From: Phyllobacterium endophyticum
GTDB taxonomy: Bacteria; Pseudomonadota; Alphaproteobacteria; Rhizobiales; Rhizobiaceae
Reading direction: 5' to 3'
Assembly (NCBI RefSeq): GCF_003010935.1
Contig: NZ_PGGN01000002.1
Span: 1,178,001 to 1,242,000 of the forward strand
DNA length: 64,000 nucleotides
The position numbers and the translations under genes are program-made. Below, piece after piece: positions 1-9,143 of the stretch (position 1 is its first letter; each line of letters starts with the position of its first letter). The notes under the pieces were generated by a model that made no database searches, had not been told where the DNA came from, and was given only the letters and a program-made list of their open reading frames with translations.

Positions 1-1065
1 GGTCGAAATGACATGGGGATTTTGCGCACTGCCACGATCCTTGTAGATCGAATGCGCCGCGACGCCATATTCCGCGATGTCATTCATCTCGCGTGTGCGT
101 ATCTGCAGTTCGACACGCTGGCGCGACGGTCCGACTATCGTCGTATGAATCGAGCGATAGTCATTCTGCTTCGGCGTAGAGATATAGTCCTTGAAGCGGC
201 CCGGGACCATCGACCATGTCGTGTGGATGATACCGAGGGCGTTGTAGCAATCAGCGACCGTATCGACGACAACGCGAAACCCGAAAATGTCCGATAGCTG
301 CTCGAAGGACAGGCCCTTGCTTTCCATTTTGCGGAAAACCGACCAAGCCTTCTTCTGCCGGCTTTTGACACTTGCCTTGACGCCATGCTTGTCGAACAGG
401 CTGGATAGATCGGTCTCGATCTGCTTCAGCGTCGCCTTGTTTTTCTCCATCAGTTCCGCAAGACGGTTGGTGACGGCGTTGAAGGCTTCCGGGTTGATAT
501 ATCGGAAGGCGAGCTGCTCCAATTCCTCGCGCATGTCCTGCATACCCATGCGTCCCGCCAGCGGCGCATAAATGTCCATCGTCTCTTCGGAGATGCGCAG
601 GCGTTTGTCTTCGGGCACGTGGTGGAGCGTGCGCATATTGTGGAGGCGGTCTGCAAGCTTGACCAGCAGTACGCGCACGTCATCCGAGATCGCCAGGAGC
701 AATTTACGCAGGTTTTCGGCCTGGACGGCTTTCTTGGAAACAAGATCAAGCTTCTTCAGCTTCGTCAGTCCTTCGACGAGCTTGCCGATATCCGGTCCGA
801 ACAGCGTGTCGATCTCCTGCCTTGTGGCGGAGGTATCCTCGATTGTGTCGTGCAACAATGCAATCGCGATGGTCGCCTCATCGAGATGCATGTCCGTCAG
901 GATGGCGGCGACTTCCAGGGGATGAGAAAAATAGGGATCGCCCGATGCACGTTTCTGGTGGCCATGCTTCTGCATGGCGTAGACATAGGCCTTGTTCAGC
1001 AGCGCCTCGTTGACGTCAGGCTTGTAACGCTGGACACGCTCGACAAGCTCGTACTGACGCATCAT
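1..1065 (-). CDS. rsh: RelA/SpoT-family (p)ppGpp synthetase/hydrolase, 3' end outside window
   Basis: Makes and degrades the stringent-response alarmone (p)ppGpp in the cytoplasm. The 355 visible codons are the N-terminal catalytic half. The HD hydrolase domain is seen first, with the HDxxED motif (LLHDTIEDT, about residues 71-79), then the synthetase domain with DIFGFRVV and the YRSIHTT region. The C-terminal TGS/ACT part lies beyond base 1. The start is the first of two ATGs at 1065; a CGGAGG ribosome-binding site sits about 9 bases before it. The gene follows rpoZ on the same strand, the usual rpoZ-spoT pairing. Rhizobiales normally carry a single bifunctional Rsh, so both activities are expected; that is family knowledge. 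Confidence 0.96.
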   Translation of the reverse strand, partial: MMRQYELVERVQRYKPDVNEALLNKAYVYAMQKHGHQKRASGDPYFSHPLEVAAILTDMHLDEATIAIALLHDTIEDTSATRQEIDTLFGPDIGKLVEGLTKLKKLDLVSKKAVQAENLRKLLLAISDDVRVLLVKLADRLHNMRTLHHVPEDKRLRISEETMDIYAPLAGRMGMQDMREELEQLAFRYINPEAFNAVTNRLAELMEKNKATLKQIETDLSSLFDKHGVKASVKSRQKKAWSVFRKMESKGLSFEQLSDIFGFRVVVDTVADCYNALGIIHTTWSMVPGRFKDYISTPKQNDYRSIHTTIVGPSRQRVELQIRTREMNDIAEYGVAAHSIYKDRGSAQNPHVIST

Positions 1066-1163
1066 GGACGGGGGCCTCCGGAGTTACACACAAACAGAAT
1101 TTGGTCGAAGATGGAATTGTTATGCCGCCTATATGGTAATTGCGTTACCAACACACAAAAATA

Positions 1164-1188
1164 ATGCGCCGCAGAGACTGCGACGCAT
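1164..1188 (-). terminator. Rho-independent terminator of rpoZ
   Basis: Imperfect hairpin ATGCGcCGCAG-aga-CTGCGaCGCAT; on the minus strand it is followed by TTATTTTTG. It lies about 40 bases past the rpoZ stop and upstream of rsh, so rsh probably also has its own promoter in the ~100 bases before it. Confidence 0.7.
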
Positions 1189-1227
1189 CAAAAGCCTTTG
1201 ATGTAGAGATTGTCTCCGACAGATCTC

Positions 1228-1626
1228 TTAGTAGTCGTCGCTCTTCTCGGGGGCTACCAGCCCTTCGATACCGGCAAGCAATTCTTCTTCCGACATTGAA
1301 TCGAAGGAAACATTGTCGTCAGCGTCAGTCTCGGTGGCCTCGGTCGCACCGCTGTCAGCAGTAACCTGCGGAACGGCGACAGCTTCCGGCTCATCGACTT
1401 CAACATGTTTCTGCAGAGAATGAATCAGGTCTTCCTTCAGATCACCAGGCGAAAGCGTCTCTTCTGCAATTTCGCGCAGAGCAACCACAGGATTCTTGTC
1501 GTTATCGCGATCGATGGTGATCGCTGCACCTTGGGAAATCAGGCGTGCGCGGTGACTTGCAAGCAGAACCAGCTCAAAACGGTTCTCAACCTTGTCAACG
1601 CAATCTTCAACAGTGACGCGGGCCAT
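1228..1626 (-). CDS. rpoZ: RNA polymerase omega subunit
   Basis: Small subunit that helps fold and hold the beta' subunit of RNA polymerase and takes part in the ppGpp response. The 132-aa protein has the family start [20 protein letters not shown], the RARLISQGA and [13 protein letters not shown] segments, and a long acidic C-terminal tail rich in E, D, T and S, as in other alphaproteobacteria. The start ATG at 1626 is preceded by a GAGG-type site. The gene lies upstream of rsh on the same strand. Confidence 0.97.
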   Translation of the reverse strand: MARVTVEDCVDKVENRFELVLLASHRARLISQGAAITIDRDNDKNPVVALREIAEETLSPGDLKEDLIHSLQKHVEVDEPEAVAVPQVTADSGATEATETDADDNVSFDSMSEEELLAGIEGLVAPEKSDDY

Positions 1627-1922
1627 AAACTGCCTCTTTCATTTTTTACTGAATTAGCGGATTAATGGGGACATAACGTGGTTGCGCGCAAAAAACAAGC
1701 AAAAGCGCGCCTGCGTTCGCGGTACTAAAACGAATATGGTGACGAAGCTCACCAAATGTTGAGCACTTATGTCCAAAAACATATACAAATCTTCAATCAA
1801 GGTCTTGGCTTTTGACGCAACCCGACGTACTTAATATGCAACTTTCGTATAAGATCAGATCGGGCTTTATTATCTCCAGCTGATTTGAATTGAAGCTCAG
1901 ATTTTTGAAATGGAACGTTATT

Positions 1923-2498
1923 ATGTTTGATCCCCGCGAAAAAATCGTCCTGTTTATCGACGGCGCCAATCTCTATGCAGCGTCCAAGGTACTCGGATTT
2001 GATATAGATTACCGCAAACTCCTGGCTGCTTTCCAGAAACGTGGCTATCTGCTGCGCGCGTACTATTACACGGCACTGGTCGAAGACCAGGAATATTCCT
2101 CGATCCGGCCCCTGATCGACTGGCTCGACTACAACGGCTACAAGGTCGTGACAAAGCCCGCCAAGGAATTCACGGATTCTGCTGGCCGACGCAAGATCAA
2201 GGGCAATATGGACATCGAACTTGCTGTCGATGCCATGCAATTGACTGATACAGTCGATCATTTCGTCATTTTCTCCGGCGACGGCGATTTCCGCTCCTTG
2301 GTCGAGGCACTGCAGCGCAAGGGCCGCAAGGTCAGCGTTGTATCGACACTATCGACGCAGCCACCGATGATTTCCGACGAATTGCGCCGCCAGGCGGATC
2401 ACTTCATCGATCTGACATCGCTTCGGGCCGAAATCGGCCGCGAGCCCTCCGAACGGGTGCCGCGTCCGCGGGTCGAAGAAGAACAGGTCGACTATTGA
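1923..2498 (+). CDS. NYN-domain (LabA/DUF88-like) protein
   Basis: A 191-aa predicted PIN-like (NYN) nuclease domain protein. The characteristic pieces are VLFIDGANLYAA near the N-terminus, the NMDIELAVDAM acidic patch in the middle and HFVIFSGDGDFRSLVEAL towards the end, which together supply the conserved aspartates of a metal-dependent RNase fold. I chose the ATG at 1923 (MFDPREK) rather than an in-frame upstream ATG at 1890 because homologues known to me begin with this segment. Family members are thought to act on RNA; the substrate here is unknown. The gene runs 12 bases ahead of the glycosylase gene, so the two are probably cotranscribed. Confidence 0.9.
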   Translation: MFDPREKIVLFIDGANLYAASKVLGFDIDYRKLLAAFQKRGYLLRAYYYTALVEDQEYSSIRPLIDWLDYNGYKVVTKPAKEFTDSAGRRKIKGNMDIELAVDAMQLTDTVDHFVIFSGDGDFRSLVEALQRKGRKVSVVSTLSTQPPMISDELRRQADHFIDLTSLRAEIGREPSERVPRPRVEEEQVDY

Positions 2499-2510
2499 TC
2501 GCGACGGGTT

Positions 2511-3164
2511 TTGAGCGTCGAACCGTCTCCCGACTGCCCCATATGTGTTCGCCTGCATGATTTCATCGCCGAATGGCGGGTGAAGGAACCAGGCTGGCAC
2601 AATGCGCCTGTACCGACATTCCTGCCAATCAACGGCGTTGACTCTGTCAGGCTGCTGATCGTCGGCCTTGCGCCGGGACTTCGCGGCGCCAATCGCACCG
2701 GGCGCCCCTTCACCGGCGATTATGCTGGCGATCTTCTTTATAACACCTTGAACGAGTTCGGGTTTTCGCGCGGCACGTTCCGGGCGCAGCCCGACGATGG
2801 GCTCGAACTGATCGACGCCGCCATAACCAATGCCGTTCGGTGCGTTCCGCCGGAAAACAAGCCGGTTGGCGGCGAAATCAGCAATTGCCGCCGGTTTCTG
2901 ACGCCCACAATCGAGCAATTCACCAATCTGCGTGCGATCGTAACGCTGGGTACCATCGCCCACCAGTCGACGATCCGCGCATTCGGACAGCCTGTCGCGA
3001 AGTTCCCCTTCGCCCATGGCAGGCAATCCGATATCGGCCATGTCAGGATCTTTTCGAGCTATCACTGCTCGCGCTACAATACCAATACCGGCCGTCTGAC
3101 AACGGAAATGTTCAAGGGCGTGTTTGCAGAGGTCAGGCGTTATCTTGATGATAATGCTATATAA
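2511..3164 (+). CDS. Uracil-DNA glycosylase, family 5 (UDGb) type
   Basis: Removes uracil and related deaminated bases from DNA. The 217-aa protein has the family 5 motif 1 GLAPGLRGANRTGRPFTGD and motif 3 SYHCSRYNTNTGRLT. Four cysteines spaced as in iron-sulphur UDGs are present: CPIC near the N-terminus, then C-X14-C (from RCVPPEN to SNC), which suggests a 4Fe-4S cluster. The only start that keeps the first CxxC pair is TTG at 2511, 12 bases after the NYN gene. The stop lies 3 bases from the convergent smpB stop. Confidence 0.9.
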   Translation: MSVEPSPDCPICVRLHDFIAEWRVKEPGWHNAPVPTFLPINGVDSVRLLIVGLAPGLRGANRTGRPFTGDYAGDLLYNTLNEFGFSRGTFRAQPDDGLELIDAAITNAVRCVPPENKPVGGEISNCRRFLTPTIEQFTNLRAIVTLGTIAHQSTIRAFGQPVAKFPFAHGRQSDIGHVRIFSSYHCSRYNTNTGRLTTEMFKGVFAEVRRYLDDNAI

Positions 3165-3167
3165 AAC

Positions 3168-3656
3168 CTAGCCGCGCTCTTTCATGAGCCGTGATTTCTC
3201 GCGATTCCAGTCGCGCTCTTTCTCGGTCTGACGCTTGTCGTGCAGCTTCTTGCCACGCGCCACAGCAATCTCGAGCTTCGCCCTGCCCTGGTCGTTGAAG
3301 TAGAGCTTGAGCGGCACGACCGTCATGCCCTCGCGATCGACAGACTGCGCCAGCCGTGACATTTCTCGCTTGGAAATCAAGAGCTTACGATGCCGACGAG
3401 GTTCGTGGTTGAAGCGGTTTGCCTGCAGGTATTCCGGGATGTAGGAGTTGATCAGCCAGAACTCGCCATTTTCGAAGCTGGCATAGCTCTCGGCAATATT
3501 CGACTGGTTGCGTCGCAACGACTTGACTTCGGTACCCTGCAAAACGATGCCAGCCTCCAGCGTATCGAGAATCTCGAAATTGAAGCGGGCTTTACGGTTT
3601 TCCGCGATTATCTTGCGAACCGTTATAGGTTTTGAGGCGGTTTTCGGCTTGTTCAT
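3168..3656 (-). CDS. smpB: SsrA-binding protein SmpB
   Basis: Binds tmRNA and delivers it to stalled ribosomes for trans-translation. The 162-aa sequence is full length: [21 protein letters not shown], then [29 protein letters not shown], the PRRHRKLL segment, and the basic tail ([19 protein letters not shown]) that enters the mRNA channel. It lies 24 bases downstream of dapA on the same strand, consistent with a dapA-smpB operon that is common in Rhizobiales. The ssrA gene itself is not in this window. Confidence 0.98.
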   Translation of the reverse strand: MNKPKTASKPITVRKIIAENRKARFNFEILDTLEAGIVLQGTEVKSLRRNQSNIAESYASFENGEFWLINSYIPEYLQANRFNHEPRRHRKLLISKREMSRLAQSVDREGMTVVPLKLYFNDQGRAKLEIAVARGKKLHDKRQTEKERDWNREKSRLMKERG

Positions 3657-3680
3657 GCAATTTATATGGGATTCCGAACC

Positions 3681-4562
3681 TTAATTGACCAGTCCCGCAT
3701 GGCGCATGGCCTGGTCGATGCGCTCCGCGGTATGCGCCTCGATCCCGACCATCGGGGACCGCAATGCATTTTGCATCTTGCCAAGCTTTGCCAGGGCATA
3801 TTTTGGGCCGCCCGGATTCGGCTCAAGGAACAACGCCTTGTGCAAAGGCATCAATTTATCCTGCAAAGACAATGCCTTATTGTATTCTCCAGCCAAGGTC
3901 GCCGCCTGGAATTCTGCGCAAAGGCGGGGCGCGACATTCGATGTCACCGATATGCAGCCATGGCCGCCATGAGCATTGAAGCCGAGTGCCGTCGCGTCCT
4001 CGCCCGAGAGTTGGATGAACTCCTTGCCGCAGGTGATGCGCTGTTCGGACACGCGCTCGATCTTGCCGGTTGCATCTTTCACGCCAGCTATGTTCTTGAA
4101 ATCATTGGCAAGTTGGCCCATCGTCTCCGGCGTCATGTCGATGATCGACCGGCCCGGAATGTTGTAGATGATGATCGGCAGCGACACAGATTCGGCAATC
4201 GCCTTGTAATGGGCGTAGAGACCGCGCTGGCTCGGCTTGTTATAATAGGGCGTGACGACGAGGATGGCATCGGCACCGGCCTTTTCCGAAAACACAGCCA
4301 ATTCAATGGCTTCGCGCGTATTGTTGGAGCCGGCGCCAGCGATGACCGGCACGCGGCCGGCGGCTTCCTCGATGCAGACCTCGACGACGCGCCTGTGTTC
4401 CGCATGGGAAAGCGTCGGCGATTCACCTGTGGTGCCGACAGGTACCAATCCATTGGTTCCATTGTCTATTTGCCAGGAAACGAAGCCACGAAAGGCTTTC
4501 TCGTCGAACGCGCCGTCCTGATCGAAGGGCGTGACGAGAGCGGTGATTGAGCCTTTCAGCAT
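3681..4562 (-). CDS. dapA: 4-hydroxy-tetrahydrodipicolinate synthase
   Basis: Condenses pyruvate with aspartate semialdehyde in the lysine/diaminopimelate pathway. The 293-aa protein has all family marks: ITALVTPF at the start, [24 protein letters not shown], the [14 protein letters not shown] segment with the conserved tyrosine, and the Schiff-base lysine in AGVKDATG. The ATG at 4562 is chosen over an upstream in-frame start at 4625 because it gives the usual length and has a TGGAG site about 10 bases before it. First gene of a probable dapA-smpB operon. Confidence 0.97.
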   Translation of the reverse strand: MLKGSITALVTPFDQDGAFDEKAFRGFVSWQIDNGTNGLVPVGTTGESPTLSHAEHRRVVEVCIEEAAGRVPVIAGAGSNNTREAIELAVFSEKAGADAILVVTPYYNKPSQRGLYAHYKAIAESVSLPIIIYNIPGRSIIDMTPETMGQLANDFKNIAGVKDATGKIERVSEQRITCGKEFIQLSGEDATALGFNAHGGHGCISVTSNVAPRLCAEFQAATLAGEYNKALSLQDKLMPLHKALFLEPNPGGPKYALAKLGKMQNALRSPMVGIEAHTAERIDQAMRHAGLVN

Positions 4563-4976
4563 GGGAAACTCCAGATAAGAACGATCCTCCCCAAGACCGC
4601 TGCCGCCCTTGAGGTGGCGCACCATAGTCGCGCGGGCTTTTGGTTACAAGTTCCTTTTGGTGATGGAATTCATCAACTTGACGCAACTAAAATTCTCGCG
4701 GGAGTTGAGATTCCTGCACCGGAATCGGGGTTTTTTGCGTCGGCATCGCCAAGTTTGGTGTGAACTCGTGATATATTCTCGTAAATGCTCTGCCAAACCG
4801 CCGGCCGGAGCTTCGCAGGACCTGCCAATTCCTAGTTTCAACAGGTTCAAACCTGAAATTAAAGAAACGCTCGTTCAATTAAACCTTTATCTATGTGAAA
4901 CTGAAAACAGGGTGACGCTTGAAAAACGCGGCGGCGAAGCCTCGCAGCCGCGTTGCCACAACCCATGACAGGCAGA
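4563..4976. other. Intergenic region between dapA and the first RTX gene
   Basis: About 410 bases without a convincing gene. The right part (4925-4954) carries the terminator of the RTX gene; the left part must hold the dapA promoter. The reading frames present have no ribosome-binding site or family resemblance. Confidence 0.6.
4925..4954 (-). terminator. Terminator of RTX gene 4977-5816
   Basis: Stem AACGCGGC paired with GCCGCGTT around a 14-base loop. On the minus strand it is followed by TTTC, about 20 bases past the RTX stop codon. Confidence 0.75.
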
Positions 4977-5816
4977 TCAGAGAATTAAATCGGCTGGCGT
5001 TAGAGGGACGCCGCCGCGGTTGTGGAAGACGTGAATGAACAGGGTCTGTCCAAATCCACGGATTTCAATAACGTCATCCTCCGGAATTGCGGTATGGGTG
5101 ACAATCGCGACTTGCCCTGTCTTGTCTCCGCCAAAATGAAAAGCCTGATCACCAACCTCGTTTGGATTTGCGTCGATCATCGACAAGTCGATTTTGTCAC
5201 CCGGCGTGAATCCCTGCACTGTATCGGCTTCGAAATGGATCTGGCCGATGTTTTCAAAGCGGTAGATGTCATTACCACCCTGTCCGGTCGCCGAGTCGGC
5301 ACCGGCACCACCGATGAGAATATCGTTACCATCTCCACCCAGGAGCTTATCATTACCCCCTAGCCCCCTTATCGTATCATTCCCGCCCATGCCGAAGAGC
5401 TGATTGTTTTTGGTATTTCCAGTCAAGGTGTCAGCCCATTGCGAGCCAACGAGATTTTCGAACCCGCCCAACACCTTGTCCCCTGCAGCGTCCCCACCGG
5501 AAGGTGCTCCACGGCCGAGAAGGTCGAAGCCGCCCGCCTCGTTGAGTGTGACTTTTACGCCCAAACTCGAATTATAGTAACCTAACGTATCGCTATTGCC
5601 GCCGCCATCGAGCAGAATAATGTCTGCTTCAGCACCGCCTTCGATGTAATCGTTGCCGGCTCCGCCTGTGATAGTGTCGATACCTTCCATCGCCAAGTAG
5701 TAATTATTGCCAGTTAAAAAGGTCATAAAATCCGGACCAGTGTTTCCTAGAATTGGTTCATCACTGGACACTCCGAGAAGTCGCCGGATCGGATCCGGCA
5801 AAATATTGGTAGACAT
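4977..5816 (-). CDS. RTX calcium-binding protein, 279 aa
   Basis: Probable secreted calcium-binding protein of the hemolysin-type (RTX) repeat family. After a short N-terminal stretch it shows GGAGNDYIEGG, then a C-terminal array GNDTIRGLGGNDKLLGGDGN followed by DILIGGAGAD, and the aspartate-rich end typical of type I secretion substrates. No enzymatic domain is visible. The start at 5816 has a GGGAGG site 8 bases before it; a longer frame up to 5900 lacks one. It is divergent from a second RTX gene across a 0.8-kb gap. No type I secretion (ABC/MFP/TolC) genes lie next to it. Confidence 0.85.
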   Translation of the reverse strand: MSTNILPDPIRRLLGVSSDEPILGNTGPDFMTFLTGNNYYLAMEGIDTITGGAGNDYIEGGAEADIILLDGGGNSDTLGYYNSSLGVKVTLNEAGGFDLLGRGAPSGGDAAGDKVLGGFENLVGSQWADTLTGNTKNNQLFGMGGNDTIRGLGGNDKLLGGDGNDILIGGAGADSATGQGGNDIYRFENIGQIHFEADTVQGFTPGDKIDLSMIDANPNEVGDQAFHFGGDKTGQVAIVTHTAIPEDDVIEIRGFGQTLFIHVFHNRGGVPLTPADLIL

Positions 5817-6616
5817 GGTGTTGCCTCCCGTTTCGGGTTGCACGGCCGGCTTCCTGTATTTAGTGCCTGTTACCCTGCAGCCAACAACAGTATTATACAC
5901 AAACTTTTAACCAATACTAGGCATTATTGGTCCTTTCTCAATCACAACATTACCAATTATCATGCATACTACTCACTTCAATTTGACACATACACATTTC
6001 CGCACCTTGCGAACTCTTCTACTCTGCAACATTTCCAATTACAGAATGCCTTTATGCCAAATGCGACCTGTAATCGCCCGCAGCGATCACAACGGCCGGA
6101 CGCACGGCCGGGGCGGCAAAGTCAGTGCGCGCCGCATATTCCGCATTTTCGCCCGTGCAGGATTGTGAGCGATGGATCCCGCACGGACGAAAACCTGCCA
6201 TGGAACATTCGCCATTCGTCAGGCACACGGCAGTTCATGACCTGCAAATCCGGCCCGGGTGATCTCGCATAAGGTTTTCCGCAAGTTACCTTGAGCATCG
6301 CACCCGAGTGTCACACCCATTCGCGCCCACGCCAAAGGTGTCCATGCTATTCTATTGCAGCAGCCGGAGGCGCCGCTCATGATCAGGACAGAATGGTGTC
6401 GGTATAAATAACATATTTTCTTTATTTGTGTAGTCATTTTCCTATATTATCTATATATTTTTGTCGATATCTTACAACGACTTACTGATTGAATGCCGGT
6501 TATGCAAGTTTTCACGTTGCCATATAAATATAAACCTGTATTCTTTGCTTTTGCTGCGGAGTAACAGACCTCTGATAGACACCGGCTCAATCAGTTAGAA
6601 CGGGAGTGCATTGACC
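5817..6616. other. Long AT-rich divergent intergenic region between two RTX genes
   Basis: Roughly 800 bases, with AT-rich stretches at about 5880-6060 and 6400-6560 flanking a GC-richer middle. It must contain promoters for both divergent RTX genes. Frames in it have no ribosome-binding sites or recognisable domains, and I see no clear RNA gene. Base composition differs from the housekeeping genes, which fits horizontal origin. Confidence 0.5.
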
Positions 6617-8062
6617 ATGACATTAGATTCCGCATTATTCTCTCTCCTAGGCATTTATAACGGTCCGTGGGTGTATAGTCCCAGTGGCACCGACAATAGT
6701 GACGACATCACCGGTTTGGCGGAGATCATCATTGACGGCCGCAGGGGCAATGACCGGATCACCGGAAATAACTTTCTGGTTCAGAATATCAGAGGTGGTG
6801 ATGGCAGCGATCAGATCTATGGCAAGGGCGGCCAGGACAATATCCAGGGCGGGTCCGACAACGATCTCGTCGAAGGTGGCGCCGGCGGCAGTAATTTAAT
6901 TCCCATCTCGACCAGAGAAAGGCTCAGCGGTAGCAGGGGCATCGATACGCTGAGCTATGAAAGCTCCAATGCTGCCGTAACAGTCAACATGTCGGTGCTG
7001 ACAGGCGGCGGTTACGTCACCGTCAGCGGCGGCCATGCCCAATACGATGACGTTATCAATGATTTCGAGAATGTCGTCGGCTCGGCGCACAACGATACGA
7101 TCACCGGCAATGCCAGCGCCAATATCCTCATTGGTCTTGGTGGCAACGACACGCTCAACGGCATGGGTGGCAACGACACGCTGGTTGGCGACGCTGGCGC
7201 GGATATCCTCAATGGCGGCGCTGGCGTCGATACGCTCAGCTATGAGAGCTCTGGTGCTGCTGTAACAGTCGACATGTCAACCCTAACTAACGGCTATGTC
7301 ACCGTCAGCGGCGGTCACGCCCAATCCGATACTGTCATCAATGACTTCGAGAATGTCGCCGGCACAGCGTACAATGACACTATCACCGGCAATGCCGGTG
7401 ACAATATCCTGATCGGTCGTGGCGGCAACGATACGCTGAATGGTGGCGATGGCGATGACACCCTTAATGGCGGTGCCGATAGCGACACACTAAACGGCGG
7501 CAGCGGGAGCGATACTGCGGACTATAGTGGCTCAACCCGGGTCGTGTTAGACCTCACGCGCGGCGGCGGATCCGCCGGCGAGGCGAACGGCGATTCTTAC
7601 CAATCGATTGAAAACATTGTCGGATCGACGGCGGGTGACACCATATATGGAGACGGTGGATCCAACCGTATTGATGGAGGCAGCGGCAACGACGAGATCC
7701 GTGGATATTTGGGCAATGATATTATCACGGGTGGCCTTGGTAGTGATGTATTATACGGCGATTTCCCGATAAACTTCCCTCCCCCGTGGCCCGACTCTGA
7801 CGACAAATTCCGCTATACTTCGTTAGCTGAGATATTGTCCAACGATACGATCAAGGATTTCGGCGAGTCCGACTTTATCGATCTGTCTGAGGCTGATGCC
7901 GACCCGGTTACGTCCGGACGCCAAGCGTTTCATTTCGGTCCGGGTGTGGGGCAAATAGAGATCATAAACGGCAACCACGTTCAAGTTACTGGTCAAAGTG
8001 GCGGTATCGACGTAGGATTCAAGAATAACGGTGAACTCGTTGCTGACGATTTCATCTTCTAA
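6617..8062 (+). CDS. RTX calcium-binding protein, 481 aa
   Basis: Probable secreted protein built almost entirely of hemolysin-type calcium-binding repeats (many GGxGxDxLx units such as GGNDTLNGMGGNDTLVGD). Two larger modules of about 95 residues are tandemly repeated: each runs from LSYESS..AAVTV through YVTVSGGHAQ and INDFENV to NDTITGNA (about 6945-7200 and 7227-7470). The C-terminus has the DFIDLSEADADP and DDFIF pattern seen in serralysin-type secretion domains. I chose ATG at 6617, 10 bases after GGGAG; a TTG at 6611 is too close to that site. No catalytic domain is visible. Confidence 0.85.
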   Translation: MTLDSALFSLLGIYNGPWVYSPSGTDNSDDITGLAEIIIDGRRGNDRITGNNFLVQNIRGGDGSDQIYGKGGQDNIQGGSDNDLVEGGAGGSNLIPISTRERLSGSRGIDTLSYESSNAAVTVNMSVLTGGGYVTVSGGHAQYDDVINDFENVVGSAHNDTITGNASANILIGLGGNDTLNGMGGNDTLVGDAGADILNGGAGVDTLSYESSGAAVTVDMSTLTNGYVTVSGGHAQSDTVINDFENVAGTAYNDTITGNAGDNILIGRGGNDTLNGGDGDDTLNGGADSDTLNGGSGSDTADYSGSTRVVLDLTRGGGSAGEANGDSYQSIENIVGSTAGDTIYGDGGSNRIDGGSGNDEIRGYLGNDIITGGLGSDVLYGDFPINFPPPWPDSDDKFRYTSLAEILSNDTIKDFGESDFIDLSEADADPVTSGRQAFHFGPGVGQIEIINGNHVQVTGQSGGIDVGFKNNGELVADDFIF

Positions 8063-8183
8063 CTTAACCGCTAGTTGCCGGTGCAGGCGATGATGTACAC
8101 GGTGCGCCTAAATCCGCGACGCGATCAGCAGAAAATCAACCTATAGCGCGGGCTCAGGAGCGCCGCGCCCCATTTGCACTAGG

Positions 8184-8205
8184 CCGCGCCGGGGTTCCGG
8201 CGCGG
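8184..8205 (-). terminator. GC-rich hairpin after the first hydrolase-RTX gene
   Basis: Perfect 9-base stem CCGCGCCGG / CCGGCGCGG with a 4-base loop, 17 bases past the stop of the gene ending at 8223. There is no strong T run, so it may be a weak terminator or an RNA-stabilising hairpin. The same stem follows the paralogue at 10911-10934. Confidence 0.55.
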
Positions 8206-8222
8206 TGTCCATGATCGGCTGA

Positions 8223-9143
8223 TCAGGCGAAGCTGAACGCCTCGCTGTGGCTGTTGGCATAGGCCCTGAATTGATCGAGACTGGCCCAACCCTGCAATTT
8301 CACGCCGCTATTGTTATTCACCAGCGAGATCGTGCCCTCGCCGCACCATTTGGCATTTGCCAGCAACTCGCCAAGATTGCCGAACAGCGACCTGTCAATG
8401 GTCAGCACATCCCGGTCATTGGCATTGGTGTTGAAATCGCCGATCGTATCGATGCCGAAGCCGGTGCCTTCATAATAAAAACGATCATTGCCAAAGCCGC
8501 CGTGAAGGACGTCATTGCCAATACCGCCATAAAGCTGATCGTTGCCCTCGCCGCCATAAACCGCATCATTGCCGTGGTCGCCCATGAGCGTATCATTGCC
8601 CTTGCCGCCGATGATGAGATCGTTGCCGTTCAGGCTGCGGATCGTATCGTCGCCATCCGTGCCGAGGAGATGGTTGGCATTGTTGTTGCCTCCGTTCGGA
8701 CCACCATGGCCGTTGAAACCATAGTTTTTTACCTCGCCGCCATGCCAGAACAGAAACTGCCAGCTCTCATAGCGGCTAAGCTGGCCGCTCTTCACATCGA
8801 CATTGAAAGTGCCCTCATGCTTGGTGCCGCCCCACAGGCCCGAGAACCAGTTCACCACTGCTTCGCCCCACCAGCGCGCACCGCGGAACTGCAGATTTTC
8901 CACATCATGCAGTTCTTTAAGGCCGGTGGCCGGGTTATAGACATAAAGCGTGCGCGATTTTTTATCGCCAAGGATAACGTAATCCTCGCGATAGCCATCG
9001 AGTATCACCGTGTCATTGTCCTGACCGGCATAGACGATATCCGTGCCCTTCGAGTGCTCCAATCCGGCCGCCGAACTCAGATCGATATAATCATTGCCGC
9101 TAAGCGTCTCTATGGCATCATCGCCGCGCCCGCCGCGGATGAA
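8223..9143 (-). repeat. Near-identical 3' block shared with 10952-11872
   Basis: About 920 bases matching 10952-11872 at a constant offset of 2729 bases. By eye I found differences only in the last few codons (SFA versus NFV at the protein end) and one further base near 8283. Identity ends sharply at about 9143, inside the first RTX-like motif. Confidence 0.95.

Noticed and set aside
1140-1364. Short frames around the rpoZ tail
   Set aside because: Overlap the terminator and the coding sequence of rpoZ on the other strand.
5838-6272. Plus-strand frame in the RTX intergenic region
   Set aside because: No ribosome-binding site, composition unlike neighbouring genes, overlaps the 5' end and upstream region of the divergent RTX gene.
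6800-7760. Periodic repeats that might suggest a CRISPR array
   Set aside because: They are coding repeats of the RTX nonapeptide, without fixed-length spacers or exact repeats.
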